A DNA stretch of 64,000 nt from Dendrolimus kikuchii (GCA_019925095.2 CM034407.1:2024210-2088209), one strand, 5' to 3'; positions 46,377 through 46,997 are shown, counted from the stretch's first letter. The notes: generated from the letters alone by a model not told the origin. Numbers and translations: made by a program.

Positions 46377-46997
46377 TGCGTTCGTGCGTGCGTGCGTGCG
46401 TGCGTGCGTGCGTGTGTGTTGTCGATAAGAAAGATATCCATAAGATACTTTCTATATTTAGAATATAGGATATTTTCATAGGACACCCATCCGAAGTTTA
46501 CAAAATCCAAGCGGCGTTAATAGTTTTAGCCGTAGAAGACATCGCCCACTAAATATCCTAACTCGTAACAAACAGTCCCGATACAGTTAGCGCCACTAGC
46601 TCTTGTCTTTATAGAAAATATCGACTCGGTATTCAATAAACATATCATAATTTAAAATATATTTTAAAAATTAAATCTTATGTATAAATTTCTTTTGAAA
46701 TTTATGAAACAAATGATCACGTGTTCCTAGTGACGTAATATTCTTCCGCTGCGCTTCTAAAAGTTTATCATTTTCTATCCAGAAATGGCGATAATCTACA
46801 TGAGACCGGAGCAGAACCACCGTTTACGCGAGAACCTGTACGAGTGTCCCACTTACAAGACCCTGGTGCGGGCTGGCACTCTGTCCACCACTGGCCACTC
46901 CACCAACTACGTGATGACCATCGAACTGCCCACCCACAAGCCTCAAGCGCACTGGATCAAGCGCGGAGTAGCCTTGTTCTGTGCCCTAGATTATTGA
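1933..46997 (+). CDS. DNAH1: axonemal dynein heavy chain 1-like, 3' part of gene (23 visible exons)
   Basis: This is the motor end of an axonemal inner-arm dynein heavy chain, the ATPase that slides doublet microtubules in cilia and sperm flagella. The visible exons encode, in order, the end of stalk helix CC2, AAA5, AAA6 and the C-terminal domain. Family landmarks seen include [106 protein letters not shown] and the terminal CALDY. The match to DNAH1, as I remember that family, is better than to DNAH3, 6, 7 or 12. All listed exons are open, use AG/GT borders, and join in phase except at two gaps where short family segments are not found. The 5' two-thirds of the gene lies outside the window to the left. 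Introns are loaded with transposons, yet no exon carries a stop or frameshift, which suggests the gene is functional. Confidence 0.9.
2065..2612 (+). repeat. MITE-like repeat with nested SINE (paralogue at 35345)
   Basis: The repeat shows gttacggccgcgtggaggag and a later segment with ctgctgggacacgtagtaga. Both are found again at 35345-36140. Its ends carry TTGAAGTnnnACTTCTA-like inverted termini. The SINE at 2194-2439 is absent from the paralogue, which gives an empty site. Confidence 0.6.
2194..2439 (-). mobile_element. LINE-tailed SINE, antisense copy
   Basis: It starts with T8 and attgcaggagatcagcagac on the + strand, which is the reverse complement of the SINE 3' end and poly(A). The body ends at ctaccacctggc. 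It is 5'-truncated. Confidence 0.8.
2613..2755. repeat. hairpin repeat, about 50-bp arms
   Basis: The arm around aaaacgaatcgcaacaaaat and ttacgggcag is repeated in inverse orientation at ctgcccgtaag and ttgcgattcattttgcc. A second, truncated copy is at 36145-36240. It is a foldback MITE fragment. Confidence 0.65.
2800..3222 (-). mobile_element. LINE-tailed SINE, antisense, split by another retroposon
   Basis: SINE sequence runs 2801-2971 and resumes at about 3168 with gtggcatacttagaccaggg. The interruption (about 2972-3167) starts with poly(T) and is flanked by the repeated gtggcatact, a 10-bp target duplication. The inner element is an unrecognised short retroposon. Confidence 0.7.
3225..3600 (+). 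repeat. decayed non-coding retroposon (actagccgtgtcc...cttcgtccgcgt class)
   Basis: It has the common insect pattern of cttcgtccgcgtgg at the left, a tccagccgtttctgagatta block, and acagacaga-rich sequence. It occupies most of the intron before DNAH1 exon 2. No protein is seen. Confidence 0.5.
3614..3717 (+). CDS. DNAH1: DNAH1 exon 2: end of stalk, start of AAA5
   Basis: The exon encodes 34 residues starting [12 protein letters not shown], the conserved end of the stalk/strut before AAA5, and ending GDILISA. The acceptor is tttccag and the donor is T|gtaagt, a strong consensus. Phase is 1 nt in and 1 nt out, consistent with both neighbours. Confidence 0.92.
4284..4360 (+). CDS. DNAH1: DNAH1 exon 3: AAA5
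   Basis: The exon encodes 25 residues, [17 protein letters not shown] then LQWMSHMQ, matching the dynein segment VAYLGPFT..YR. The acceptor is ttggacag and the donor is CAG|gtctgt. It ends in phase 0, while the next exon found needs a two-base phase, so one small exon is missing between 4361 and 7995. Confidence 0.9.
4389..4406 (-). other. lone tRNA-Tyr 3'-end match (BEL-type primer-binding site fragment)
   Basis: The 18 bases on the + strand equal the 3' end of an insect tRNA-Tyr including CCA. Read on the - strand this is a primer-binding site like the one in the BEL/Pao element at 52546. No clear LTR or BEL coding sequence is visible beside it, so it may be a small decayed remnant. Confidence 0.4.
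4652..4870 (-). mobile_element. LINE ORF C-terminal fragment, frameshifted
   Basis: On the - strand the pieces ...[13 protein letters not shown] and [16 protein letters not shown] lie in different frames. This resembles the degenerate tail (K.RW.D.V...) of RTE/other LINE ORFs. It lies just left of the larger LINE. Confidence 0.45.
4872..7505 (-). mobile_element. 5'-truncated Jockey/CR1-group LINE with EN (partial) and RT
   Basis: One open frame (4936-7536, 866 codons) holds the C-terminal half of the apurinic-like endonuclease ([10 protein letters not shown] near residue 36, SDHCLVSS near 110). A complete reverse transcriptase follows ([33 protein letters not shown], catalytic YADD near residue 570). 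The frame ends GVVNVHRRR, followed by a 3' UTR of only about 50 nt and poly(A) at 4872-4885. ORF1 and the EN N-terminus are missing by 5' truncation, and the first dozen codons are flanking DNA. It lies antisense in a DNAH1 intron. An intact reading frame suggests recent insertion. Confidence 0.88.
7540..7995. other. AT-rich intron, no gene recognised
   Basis: I see no repeat family or clear exon. An AG after a pyrimidine tract at 7752-7753 opens only 13 codons before a stop in the expected phase, so I do not call it an exon. The missing small AAA5 exon could lie anywhere in 4361-7995. Confidence 0.3.
7996..8125 (+). CDS. DNAH1: DNAH1 exon 4 (visible): AAA5
   Basis: The exon encodes 43 residues, [19 protein letters not shown] then [20 protein letters not shown]. 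The [16 protein letters not shown] block is one of the most conserved in dynein heavy chains. The acceptor is attcgtag and the donor is ATG|gtatga. Confidence 0.95.
8470..8673. repeat. MITE with 32-bp perfect terminal inverted repeats
   Basis: The left end ataaaactacgttttaacgg is exactly inverted at the right end, through gcgcgg on the inside. Length is 204 bp. No transposase is present. Intron location after DNAH1 exon at 7996. Confidence 0.85.
8680..9090. other. AT-rich intron, nothing recognised
   Basis: No open frame, RNA gene or known repeat is visible in this stretch. Confidence 0.3.
9098..9240 (+). mobile_element. LINE-tailed SINE, sense, 5'-truncated
   Basis: The copy reads from the agcagcagcgcatttgtag segment to the tail gatctcctgcaataaaaaaa. 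Its poly(A) ends about 16 bp before the acceptor of the next dynein exon. Confidence 0.8.
9257..9400 (+). CDS. DNAH1: DNAH1 exon 5 (visible): AAA5
   Basis: The exon has 48 codons in phase 0 on both sides: [20 protein letters not shown] and the conserved [18 protein letters not shown]. The acceptor gtttgtccag lies only about 16 bp downstream of the poly(A) of a sense SINE copy, so the SINE edges the splice-site region. The donor is AAG|gtaggt. Confidence 0.94.
9553..9680 (-). mobile_element. RTE-like LINE 3' end
   Basis: It carries the TATG-type tail at the left and the ORF tail on the - strand. Short, 5'-truncated copy. Confidence 0.75.
9836..10226. repeat. MITE-like element, inverted ends (ttagggttgccagatgt)
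   Basis: The left end ttagggttgccagatgtg pairs with the right end catctggcaactctaacacc. About 390 bp, AT-rich, no long frame. Confidence 0.55.
10287..10453 (+). CDS. DNAH1: DNAH1 exon 6 (visible): AAA5/AAA6 link
   Basis: The exon has 55 codons plus AG. It encodes [16 protein letters not shown], then [17 protein letters not shown], then VNFALVP, matching the dynein GD..I.Y...[11 protein letters not shown] block. The acceptor is catttccag and the donor is AG|gtgagt. The large intron that follows holds the first Gypsy element. Confidence 0.95.
10588..10752 (+). mobile_element. LINE-tailed SINE, sense, diverged
   Basis: SINE body from ttcggcattagtggccagg to tctgcaataaaataaataaa. More diverged than most copies. 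Confidence 0.75.
10756..10982 (+). repeat. dispersed repeat (copies at 40080-40495 and 43180-43545)
   Basis: Shared phrases include ccggtactttttgtcctcat and catttttatgg..cgtggtctc. The origin is unknown. The short frames in it differ between copies, so I do not regard it as coding. Confidence 0.6.
10995..11036. repeat. (TA)n microsatellite, left of Gypsy insertion
   Basis: An uninterrupted TA tract that continues at 14877-14946 on the other side of the Gypsy element. The element inserted within the TA array. Confidence 0.9.
11037..11217 (+). repeat. Gypsy copy A 5' LTR
   Basis: 181 bp, TGTGGG...CCCACA, with aataaa near its 3' half. It is identical to the 3' LTR except for g/t in caaaata(g/t)agtcag. 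Confidence 0.93.
11498..14461 (+). CDS. Gag-Pol of Gypsy copy A, integrase catalytic core missing
   Basis: A single 987-codon frame. Gag ends with two CCHC zinc knuckles (about residues 208-221 and 227-240). The aspartic protease motif DTGSDANLI lies near residue 277, reverse transcriptase with YLDDLI near 585, and RNase H starting at TDAS near 732. The integrase N-terminal HHCC region begins at CHEKGHFG near 918. The frame then jumps to sequence of the integrase C-terminal region, so the DDE core is absent, and the last 35 or so codons are out of frame with the C-terminal tail, which continues in another frame to about 14680. Gag and Pol lie in one frame with no slippage site. It cannot supply its own integrase. 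Confidence 0.9.
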   Translation: MPPKKNKDIEDSDSNCSEAGYRVRISFSDLEKSMTPFTGDDTYPITNWLTDFNDTANLMEWNNLEKLIYAKRLLSGTAKLFLRSLGSITSWDTLKESLLEEFGSKLNSASIHKKLASRKMKPDETYQQYFLHMKELALHGNLEDEALIEYVIDGIRDSEINKAILYGATDIKQFRKKLEVYAQIKEHKMQQRPIQMTTGRKNHTMKRCFNCGETDHQSPACTKGIKCFKCNGYGHKSKECQSSTNKTLKIQDEKVSTDVVKPYKEAKINGVTVKTFIDTGSDANLICESYYKQNFLENNDYNIKDTLKLSGIAEYEICTKGSFMAKVEIDNVYFETLMHVIDDDVIPVNVILGNPILKDVEIIFSADGISVKRILHLTQINDYEEEFDEKYDIKKLKYKDKIKHLLDNYDNLKTRKKESNVKLKIILTDEDPIHQTPRRLSPLEKDIVNKQIQGWLDQEVIKPSKSEYASPIVLAKKKNGSYRLCIDFRKLNKKIIKERYPLPLIEDQVDKLKEAILFTSLDLKNGFLHVDVCEDSQKYTSFVTPQGQYEFKKMPFGLCTAPSVFQRFINDIFQDLMSEGTVLAYLDDLIIPSRTEEEGFVKLEKVLRKAEEFGLQFNWAKCHFLRNEINYLGYIIRDNQIRPSKEKIHAVAKFKKPHNIKSLRSFLGLTGYFRKFVKNYSIIAKPLTELLKTNVMFNFDLKCERAFEELKHILCSSPVLRIYNPNFETELHTDASIDGYGAVLLQRNSQDNQLHPVHYMSKKTTPAEKKYHSYYLEILAIVEAVKKFRVYLLGVRFKIVTDCSALTMTLQKKDLPPRVARWALLLEEFDYKIEHRSETQMRHVDALSRNPVSLILTETTARLKRAQDDDLKIKLLKKILEKEWYENFILENGVLCKAKDGTKLTVVPKKMQNEIIRKCHEKGHFGILKTEELINRDYYIDNCKEKFEIQRLELIERRGKIFRKFRKKIGKFIIKREHKLYSTKLEI
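14696..14876 (+). repeat. Gypsy copy A 3' LTR
   Basis: 181 bp partner of the 5' LTR, followed directly by the continuing TA tract. Confidence 0.93.
14877..14946. repeat. (TA)n microsatellite, right of Gypsy insertion
   Basis: About 70 bp of TA repeats, continuing the tract at 10995-11036. Confidence 0.9.
15128..15345. repeat. (GT)n microsatellite with GTTT interruptions
   Basis: About 215 bp of TG repeats with blocks of tttg and gcgtgg. Long frames of Cys-Val or Thr-His across it are artefacts. It lies in the intron before the exon at 15618. Confidence 0.95.
15618..15843 (+). CDS. DNAH1: DNAH1 exon 7 (visible): helical segment before AAA6
   Basis: The exon has 75 codons: [20 protein letters not shown], then [13 protein letters not shown], then [15 protein letters not shown]. 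This is the conserved dynein GLEDQLL..VV..ERP.LE region. The acceptor is cgtttacag and the donor is TTG|gtatgt. The exon is GC-rich beside AT-rich introns. Confidence 0.95.
15921..16205. other. intron, no gene recognised
   Basis: Includes a GC-rich patch (acagaacggagcgcggcgga). No family recognised. Confidence 0.3.
16212..16410 (+). mobile_element. possible LINE ORF C-terminus fragment
   Basis: A 64-codon frame with [18 protein letters not shown] resembles the end of non-LTR reverse transcriptases (YN.LP..I..L....FK). No upstream RT motifs remain. Confidence 0.45.
16410..16876. other. intron, no gene recognised
   Basis: A GC-rich patch at 16640-16740 (gcaaggtcgcgcgcaagctc) stands out from AT-rich flanks. 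I cannot assign it. Confidence 0.3.
16878..17136. repeat. dispersed repeat (second copy at 43865-44117)
   Basis: Both copies begin caagcttttatttaacttgc and share the gagctgatctgatgatggag segment. About 90% alike by eye. Non-coding, class unknown. Confidence 0.7.
17192..17387 (+). CDS. DNAH1: DNAH1 exon 8 (visible)
   Basis: The exon has 65 codons plus [41 protein letters not shown], then [14 protein letters not shown]. It matches the dynein [16 protein letters not shown] block. The acceptor is ctggtag with a weak pyrimidine tract and the donor is G|gtgtgt. Confidence 0.94.
17513..17717 (-). mobile_element. LINE-tailed SINE, antisense
   Basis: It starts with about 17 T and attgcaggagatcagcagac on the + strand. 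Antisense to DNAH1, so it presents a strong splice-acceptor-like tract in the gene's direction. Confidence 0.85.
17780..18410 (+). repeat. two decayed non-coding retroposon tails in tandem
   Basis: Two blocks share tcgatca(a/g)cgaa.acc and cggtccagtagttttacgtg, then acaaacagacaaa. Copies of the same class occur at 36790-37480. Confidence 0.5.
18430..18615 (+). mobile_element. tRNA-derived SINE, decayed, tRNA part lost
   Basis: It matches the tRNA-SINE body (cctaatgtgcatattgttac, tgcacatcgagataaccgat) but has no recognisable A or B box. Confidence 0.65.
18620..19170. other. intron, no gene recognised
   Basis: Short frames only. No known repeat apart from weak retroposon-tail resemblance at 18950-19100. 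Confidence 0.3.
19180..19373 (+). CDS. DNAH1: DNAH1 exon 9 (visible)
   Basis: The exon has 64 codons after a split Glu codon. It includes [20 protein letters not shown], then [11 protein letters not shown] and LLNGGKIEE. It matches the dynein [16 protein letters not shown] segment. The acceptor is ccttctttcag and the donor is GAA|gtgagt. The exon that should follow (about 60 residues) was not found. Confidence 0.94.
19386..19600 (-). mobile_element. LINE-tailed SINE, antisense, diverged
   Basis: tttttttattgttggactac, then gacggcacacttgatggaaa and ggaacctgggccattaatgc, are diverged SINE segments. It starts 12 bp after a dynein donor. Confidence 0.7.
19603..20130 (-). mobile_element. LINE 3' end related to the 4872-7505 element
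   Basis: From the T-rich left end, sequence through gatggaaagcggttatcgtt to gggagctcattctgaatccc matches 4880-5090. On the - strand GVHSHILEP near 19860 parallels GVHPHFLEP of the intact LINE. Beyond about 19880 the match fails, so another LINE piece may be joined. Confidence 0.6.
20297..20602 (+). mobile_element. LINE-tailed SINE, near full length, sense
   Basis: It begins near acggagaaagaatacaattt and ends in gatctcctgcaataaaaaaa. Good reference copy. Confidence 0.85.
20603..20930. other. AT-rich intron, nothing recognised
   Basis: No repeat or exon is visible. It is one of the few stretches where the missing dynein exon could lie. Confidence 0.3.
20935..21030 (+). mobile_element. tRNA-type SINE, 3' part only
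   Basis: Matches ctataatgggaggcccgagc and cagcagtaggacatttatgg of the SINE tail. Confidence 0.65.
21040..21480. other. AT-rich intron, nothing recognised
   Basis: TA-rich with short GC patches. No feature supported. Confidence 0.3.
21490..21555 (+). mobile_element. RTE-like LINE internal scrap
   Basis: aaggccacggcacaccttcc and tgtactagcagaaggtgatg match the RTE ORF tail region. Both ends are lost. Confidence 0.6.
21600..22235 (-). mobile_element. Jockey/CR1-like LINE RT C-terminus, split by RTE insertion
   Basis: The - strand reads [20 protein letters not shown] at about 22070-22010, then after the RTE insertion [14 protein letters not shown] and [19 protein letters not shown] at about 21820-21690. 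Same lineage as 95-560. Confidence 0.75.
21842..21967 (-). mobile_element. RTE-like LINE 3' end inside LINE fragment, with target duplication
   Basis: The insertion is flanked by accggaata at about 21836-21844 and 21965-21973. Tail of catac repeats at the left. 5'-truncated to about 125 bp. Confidence 0.8.
22377..22636 (+). mobile_element. LINE-tailed SINE, sense, internally deleted
   Basis: From agaaagaatacaatttcctg to ctcctgcaataaaaagaacc. The ggtggtagggcat segment is deleted after acccacagcc. Confidence 0.75.
22773..23061 (-). mobile_element. chimeric insertion: RTE 3' end joined to SINE sequence, 14-bp target duplication
   Basis: RTE tail (22773-22905, - strand) runs directly into LINE-tailed SINE sequence (22905-23057). 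The whole is flanked by aattaatgtactta at 22759-22772 and 23062-23075, so it entered as one unit. The RTE (TATG)n tail is the 3' end. Confidence 0.8.
23191..23290 (+). CDS. DNAH1: DNAH1 exon 10 (visible)
   Basis: The exon has 33 codons: [20 protein letters not shown] then [13 protein letters not shown], matching the dynein FQKLL.LRCLR.DK motif. The acceptor is gtttaag (uncommon AAG, preceded by T-rich sequence) and the donor is CAG|gtaatt. It needs a two-base phase from the missing exon upstream. Confidence 0.88.
23360..23683. repeat. TIR MITE, complete
   Basis: Left gcgttccactaagttagaac pairs with right ggactgtctagtggaacgta. About 320 bp. Same family as 25683 and 42150. Confidence 0.7.
23761..23893 (+). 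CDS. DNAH1: DNAH1 exon 11 (visible): AAA6
   Basis: The exon has 44 codons plus [21 protein letters not shown] then [14 protein letters not shown]. It matches the AAA6 PLIFVLSPG.DP strand. The acceptor is cattttcag and the donor is G|gtatta. Confidence 0.94.
23995..24196. repeat. MITE with long perfect GC-rich inverted ends
   Basis: The left 37 bp starting taagggaagatttatattag is exactly inverted at the right end through gacacggcccgg. Total 202 bp, GC-rich inside. It lies in the intron between dynein exons at 23761 and 24338. Confidence 0.9.
24338..24471 (+). CDS. DNAH1: DNAH1 exon 12 (visible): AAA6
   Basis: The exon encodes [20 protein letters not shown], then [11 protein letters not shown] and GNWVFFQ. 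The SLGQGQG motif marks AAA6 of dynein heavy chains. The acceptor is tgtttcag and the donor is CAG|gtgagt. Confidence 0.95.
24777..24894. repeat. short foldback MITE
   Basis: ctgttacacgagaggtgaaa pairs with tttcaccagaggttaacag over about 33 bp with a few mismatches. 118 bp in all. Confidence 0.75.
24895..25460. other. AT-rich intron, nothing recognised
   Basis: No exon, repeat family or RNA gene seen. Confidence 0.3.
25463..25604 (+). CDS. DNAH1: DNAH1 exon 13 (visible): AAA6
   Basis: The exon has 47 codons plus [20 protein letters not shown] then [20 protein letters not shown]. The NCHL..SWM and FRLWLTS motifs are family-wide. The acceptor is tgacgtag and the donor is G|gtgagt. The following intron contains the inverted Gypsy copy. 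Confidence 0.95.
25683..25950. repeat. TIR MITE, right end truncated
   Basis: Begins gctacgttccataagaggct and shows the internal cttgacatagtcgtcgtgag segment where the SINE sits in the 42150 copy, giving an empty SINE site. Confidence 0.65.
26003..26060 (+). mobile_element. RTE-like LINE 3' tip
   Basis: ctaccccgcaagggaactgg, then TATG repeats that grade into the TA tract holding Gypsy copy B. Confidence 0.7.
26073..26253 (-). repeat. Gypsy copy B 3' LTR
   Basis: 181 bp, downstream LTR of the - strand element, preceded on the + strand by a TA tract. Confidence 0.92.
26488..28482 (-). pseudogene. Pol part of Gypsy copy B (RT, RNase H, partial integrase)
   Basis: The 664-codon frame begins past the lost protease region. 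It keeps reverse transcriptase (YLDDLI near residue 262), RNase H, and the HHCC start of integrase, then the same core-deleted end as copy A. Open despite lacking Gag linkage. Confidence 0.88.
28464..29171 (-). pseudogene. Gag part of Gypsy copy B, truncated by deletion
   Basis: The 235-codon frame matches copy A Gag through the first zinc knuckle ([14 protein letters not shown]). It runs out of frame after the 281-bp deletion. Confidence 0.88.
29427..29444 (-). promoter_or_regulatory. Gypsy copy B primer-binding site, tRNA-Pro type
   Basis: The - strand reads tgggggctcgtccgggat, complementary to the conserved 3' end of tRNA-Pro and six bases from the LTR. Copy A has a diverged version at 11224-11242. 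Confidence 0.85.
29451..29631 (-). repeat. Gypsy copy B 5' LTR
   Basis: 181 bp, upstream LTR of the - strand element. Followed on the + strand by TA repeats. Confidence 0.92.
29843..30062 (-). mobile_element. LINE-tailed SINE, antisense, 5' end present
   Basis: Runs from ctgttctcttaagggagact to ctccgttcctgcacgg, the SINE 5' end. The 3' tail is missing. Confidence 0.8.
30150..30312 (-). mobile_element. LINE-tailed SINE, antisense, diverged
   Basis: ctacctgatggaaagcggct and agaccagggatagtagccat mark a decayed copy. Confidence 0.65.
30483..30607 (+). CDS. DNAH1: DNAH1 exon 14 (visible): AAA6
   Basis: The exon has 41 codons: [19 protein letters not shown] then [12 protein letters not shown]. 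The KMT.EPP.G...NLL motif is diagnostic. The acceptor is tcgtttcag and the donor is AAG|gtcccg, which is weak after +2. Confidence 0.93.
30886..31045 (-). mobile_element. LINE-tailed SINE, antisense
   Basis: gagtccagcaggcaggcaga to cggaacgtaactt. 5'-truncated. Confidence 0.75.
31135..31290 (-). mobile_element. LINE-tailed SINE, antisense fragment
   Basis: gcaacgctctaaagggagac to taccctaccatctggccgtg, without tail. Confidence 0.65.
31290..31745. other. intron, no gene recognised
   Basis: No repeat or exon identified in this AT-rich stretch. Confidence 0.3.
31749..32115 (+). mobile_element. Jockey/CR1-like LINE RT C-terminus
   Basis: The frame reads [20 protein letters not shown], then [18 protein letters not shown], then [18 protein letters not shown]. 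It is 5'-truncated; its 3' UTR probably continues into 32116-32370. Confidence 0.8.
32173..32368 (+). repeat. left arm of inverted repeat pair around a dynein exon
   Basis: About 195 bp from cattcaacggagttcttgtg to gccaaaaactc, inverted at 33180-33374 with roughly 93% identity by eye. Probably 3' UTR of the LINE at 31749. Confidence 0.85.
32551..32850. repeat. tetranucleotide satellite (TCTA/TCCG/TCTGGCCG)
   Basis: About 300 bp grading from tctatcca to ccgtctatccg, ccgtctagccgtctgg, then tccatcca. It ends about 20 bp before the acceptor of the exon at 32871 and is pyrimidine-rich on the gene strand. Confidence 0.95.
32871..33035 (+). CDS. DNAH1: DNAH1 exon 15 (visible): AAA6 to C-terminal region
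   Basis: The exon has 55 codons: [40 protein letters not shown], then [15 protein letters not shown]. These blocks are close to DNAH1. The acceptor is ctctgaacag and the donor is AGG|gtgagt. A 300-bp tetranucleotide satellite ends about 25 bp upstream, and a pair of inverted repeats flanks the exon. Confidence 0.96.
33180..33374 (-). repeat. right arm of inverted repeat pair around a dynein exon
   Basis: Inverse partner of 32173-32368. A third, shorter copy in this orientation is at 47717-47825. Confidence 0.85.
33790..33982 (+). mobile_element. RTE-like LINE 3' end
   Basis: cacgacactccttccatgat to TATG-type tail. The ORF tail includes [13 protein letters not shown] and YPARELA in decayed form. 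Confidence 0.75.
33985..34395. other. intron, no gene recognised
   Basis: No family identified. Confidence 0.3.
34400..34515 (+). mobile_element. RTE-like LINE 3' end, second subfamily
   Basis: Encodes [20 protein letters not shown] then [12 protein letters not shown] and ends in TATG repeats. Differs clearly from the common subfamily. A scrap of the same subfamily is at 45566-45603. Confidence 0.7.
34600..34703 (-). mobile_element. RTE-like LINE 3' end
   Basis: catacatacgtaacttcacg to cttctttcacattcat, 5'-truncated. Confidence 0.75.
34715..34858. repeat. GA-rich purine tract
   Basis: About 145 bp of GAGAGGG-type repeats. Open frames across it are artefacts. Confidence 0.95.
35112..35264 (+). 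CDS. DNAH1: DNAH1 exon 16 (visible)
   Basis: The exon has 51 codons in phase 0: [20 protein letters not shown] then [12 protein letters not shown] and SGAYKQ. The [12 protein letters not shown] motif is characteristic of axonemal dyneins. The acceptor is aatttccag and the donor is CAG|gtcagt. Confidence 0.95.
35345..36240 (+). repeat. MITE-like repeat, paralogue of 2065-2755, with nested solo LTR
   Basis: Shares tctgtcacgaaaaagcgtta and gtgctgggacacatagtaga with the 2065 copy. A 506-bp LTR splits it at 35514. Confidence 0.65.
35514..36019. mobile_element. solo LTR, 506 bp, 4-bp target duplication
   Basis: Starts TGTTACGAG and ends GTTGTAACA, flanked by ATAT on both sides. The paralogous repeat at 2490 shows the unoccupied site. 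Related LTRs are at 56222 and 59482. No internal region. Confidence 0.85.
36245..36444 (+). mobile_element. LINE-tailed SINE, sense
   Basis: tgccaggtggtagggcattt to tccattaagtgggccgtc, then poly(T) with attgcagg of another antisense tip. Confidence 0.75.
36642..36777 (+). CDS. DNAH1: DNAH1 exon 17 (visible)
   Basis: The exon has 45 codons plus [21 protein letters not shown] then [20 protein letters not shown]. It matches the dynein LP....P..FGLH.NA.I block. The acceptor is gaattgcag and the donor is A|gtgagt. Confidence 0.94.
36790..37478 (+). repeat. decayed non-coding retroposon tails
   Basis: gctcgcgactttgtccacgt, cggcccagtagtttttacgt and acaaactgacaaag are typical phrases, with a second related piece near 37430. 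Confidence 0.5.
37480..38092. repeat. mariner-type MITE, TA target duplication
   Basis: Ends tacaggatgtttcagcaaac and its exact inverse, about 30 bp, flanked by TA. 613 bp with no transposase frame. Confidence 0.85.
38220..38355 (+). CDS. DNAH1: DNAH1 exon 18 (visible)
   Basis: The exon encodes about 45 residues: [20 protein letters not shown] then [14 protein letters not shown]. The segment is variable in dyneins but ends in the usual LP.P.D-type position. The acceptor is ctaacag. The donor I chose is AC|gttggt, since it alone keeps the frame into the next exon. It is a weak site. Confidence 0.85.
38524..38757 (-). mobile_element. LINE-tailed SINE, antisense
   Basis: tttttttattgcaggagttc to ctaacacctggcc. 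It lies about 170 bp after a dynein exon and offers an acceptor-like tract. Confidence 0.8.
39110..39330 (+). repeat. non-coding retroposon (actagctgtcccggcagacg class)
   Basis: From tagctgtcccggcagacgtt to gacaaacaacgtgacacgta. It contains agaacccgattgcagcgcca, the same motif that is amplified in the 49.7 kb tandem array. Confidence 0.65.
39480..39670 (+). repeat. dispersed repeat R (inverse copy at 56806-57000)
   Basis: Shares atagtctttgacatcagaac, cggccactagtaataataaa and gaagccgctgaagataatag with the inverse copy. A partial direct repeat is at 40505-40565, so R may be the end of a larger element 39480-40565. Confidence 0.65.
39720..40495 (+). repeat. dispersed repeat, GC-rich; second part shared with 10756 and 43180
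   Basis: 39900-40080 is GC-rich (ccgggggccaaggcaaggcc) and unrecognised. 40080-40495 is one of three copies of a repeat with ttggggcccatgcagggagt and gtgcattactatat. No consistent coding frame. Confidence 0.55.
40610..40685 (+). mobile_element. LINE/SINE 3' tail fragment
   Basis: atgtccataggcgacggtaa to gctgtactcatc, the shared LINE/SINE 3' end only. It lies about 75 bp before a dynein acceptor. Confidence 0.65.
40761..40856 (+). CDS. DNAH1: DNAH1 exon 19 (visible)
   Basis: The exon encodes [20 protein letters not shown] then [11 protein letters not shown], matching the strongly conserved dynein YPV.Y.ES.NTVL.QE..R(Y/F)NRL. The acceptor is tcgtgacag and the donor is AG|gtaagt. Confidence 0.95.
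40890..41740. repeat. decayed composite repeat in intron
   Basis: ttgccgccgtaggcaaactc near the left and ttgcgaccgtaggcagttac near the right bracket retroposon-tail sequence. A C-rich run (ccccccccccaccccc) is inside. Confidence 0.4.
42150..42724. repeat. TIR MITE, complete, with nested tRNA-SINE
   Basis: Left end ggctacgttccattaggg (from 42149) is inverted at the right end ttactaatggaacgacc. The SINE occupies about 42289-42590. It is the full-length counterpart of 1513-1921. Confidence 0.8.
42289..42590 (+). mobile_element. tRNA-derived SINE, full length
   Basis: A box at 42295-42305, B box GGTTCGATCC at 42338-42347, body ending gggacatttatgggctgtta and TTATAT-type tail. Confidence 0.88.
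42827..42957 (+). CDS. DNAH1: DNAH1 exon 20 (visible): C-terminal domain
   Basis: The exon encodes [19 protein letters not shown] then [15 protein letters not shown], matching the dynein D..KA.KGLVVMS and YPSLKPL motifs. The acceptor is gcacctag and the donor is G|gttagt. It starts only about 100 bp after the right end of the MITE/SINE composite. Confidence 0.95.
43180..43545 (-). repeat. dispersed repeat (inverse of 40120-40495)
   Basis: ggccataaaaatggccagga to ctgcatgggccccaaaaaat, the reverse of the 40 kb copy. Confidence 0.65.
43865..44117. repeat. dispersed repeat (second copy of 16878-17136)
   Basis: caagcttttatttaacttgc to cgtgtttgggctcgttttac. Located about 105 bp before a dynein exon; the first copy is 56 bp before another. 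Confidence 0.7.
44223..44404 (+). CDS. DNAH1: DNAH1 exon 21 (visible): C-terminal domain
   Basis: The exon has 60 codons: [40 protein letters not shown], then [15 protein letters not shown]. The [16 protein letters not shown] motif is universal in dynein heavy chains. The acceptor is tttttaccacag and the donor is GAG|gttggt. Confidence 0.96.
44440..44512 (-). mobile_element. LINE/SINE 3' tail, antisense scrap
   Basis: gaagcaggcaaatggtcggc to tttgcagcactag, much diverged. Confidence 0.5.
44587..44822 (+). mobile_element. LINE-tailed SINE, sense
   Basis: gccaggtggtagggtatttt to gaactcctgcaataaaaaaa. Close to consensus. Confidence 0.82.
45045..45335 (-). mobile_element. tRNA-derived SINE, antisense
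   Basis: Reverse of the SINE: aaatgtcccactgctgggct at the left, and the tRNA-like part with B box near 45280 at the right. Confidence 0.78.
45389..45518 (+). CDS. DNAH1: DNAH1 exon 22 (visible): C-terminal domain
   Basis: The exon has 43 codons plus [21 protein letters not shown] then LEGAKWN and CRPKELHT. It matches the G.Y..GL.LEGA.W block. The acceptor is actgttgcag and the donor is G|gtattg. A tRNA-type SINE ends about 55 bp upstream. Confidence 0.95.
45600..46420. repeat. GTGCGAGTG/CATGAG minisatellite grading into (TG)n and (TGCG)n
   Basis: Units of about 20-28 bp (catgagagtgcgagtgagtg, gtgtgcatgatagtgcgagt) repeat irregularly for about 650 bp, then pure TG and TGCG. Long frames on both strands are compositional artefacts. 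It begins at the broken end of an RTE scrap. Confidence 0.95.
46425..46780. other. last DNAH1 intron, right part; nothing recognised
   Basis: AT-rich, no repeat family seen. Confidence 0.3.
46783..46997 (+). CDS. DNAH1: DNAH1 last exon: C-terminus and stop
   Basis: The exon encodes [51 protein letters not shown], then [12 protein letters not shown] and TGA. The [20 protein letters not shown] ending is that of DNAH1 as I know it. The acceptor is tctatccag. The 3' UTR is short, with AATAAA 41 bp after the stop. Confidence 0.96.

Noticed and set aside
45347..46510. Frames of up to 288 codons on both strands in the GTGCGA minisatellite
   Set aside because: They follow the repeat period and exist on both strands at once. 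The real DNAH1 exon at 45389 lies on the + strand under one of them.
1933..46997. DNAH1 as a pseudogene
   Set aside because: All 23 exons are open with AG/GT borders and consistent phases; two unlocated segments are not enough to call it broken.
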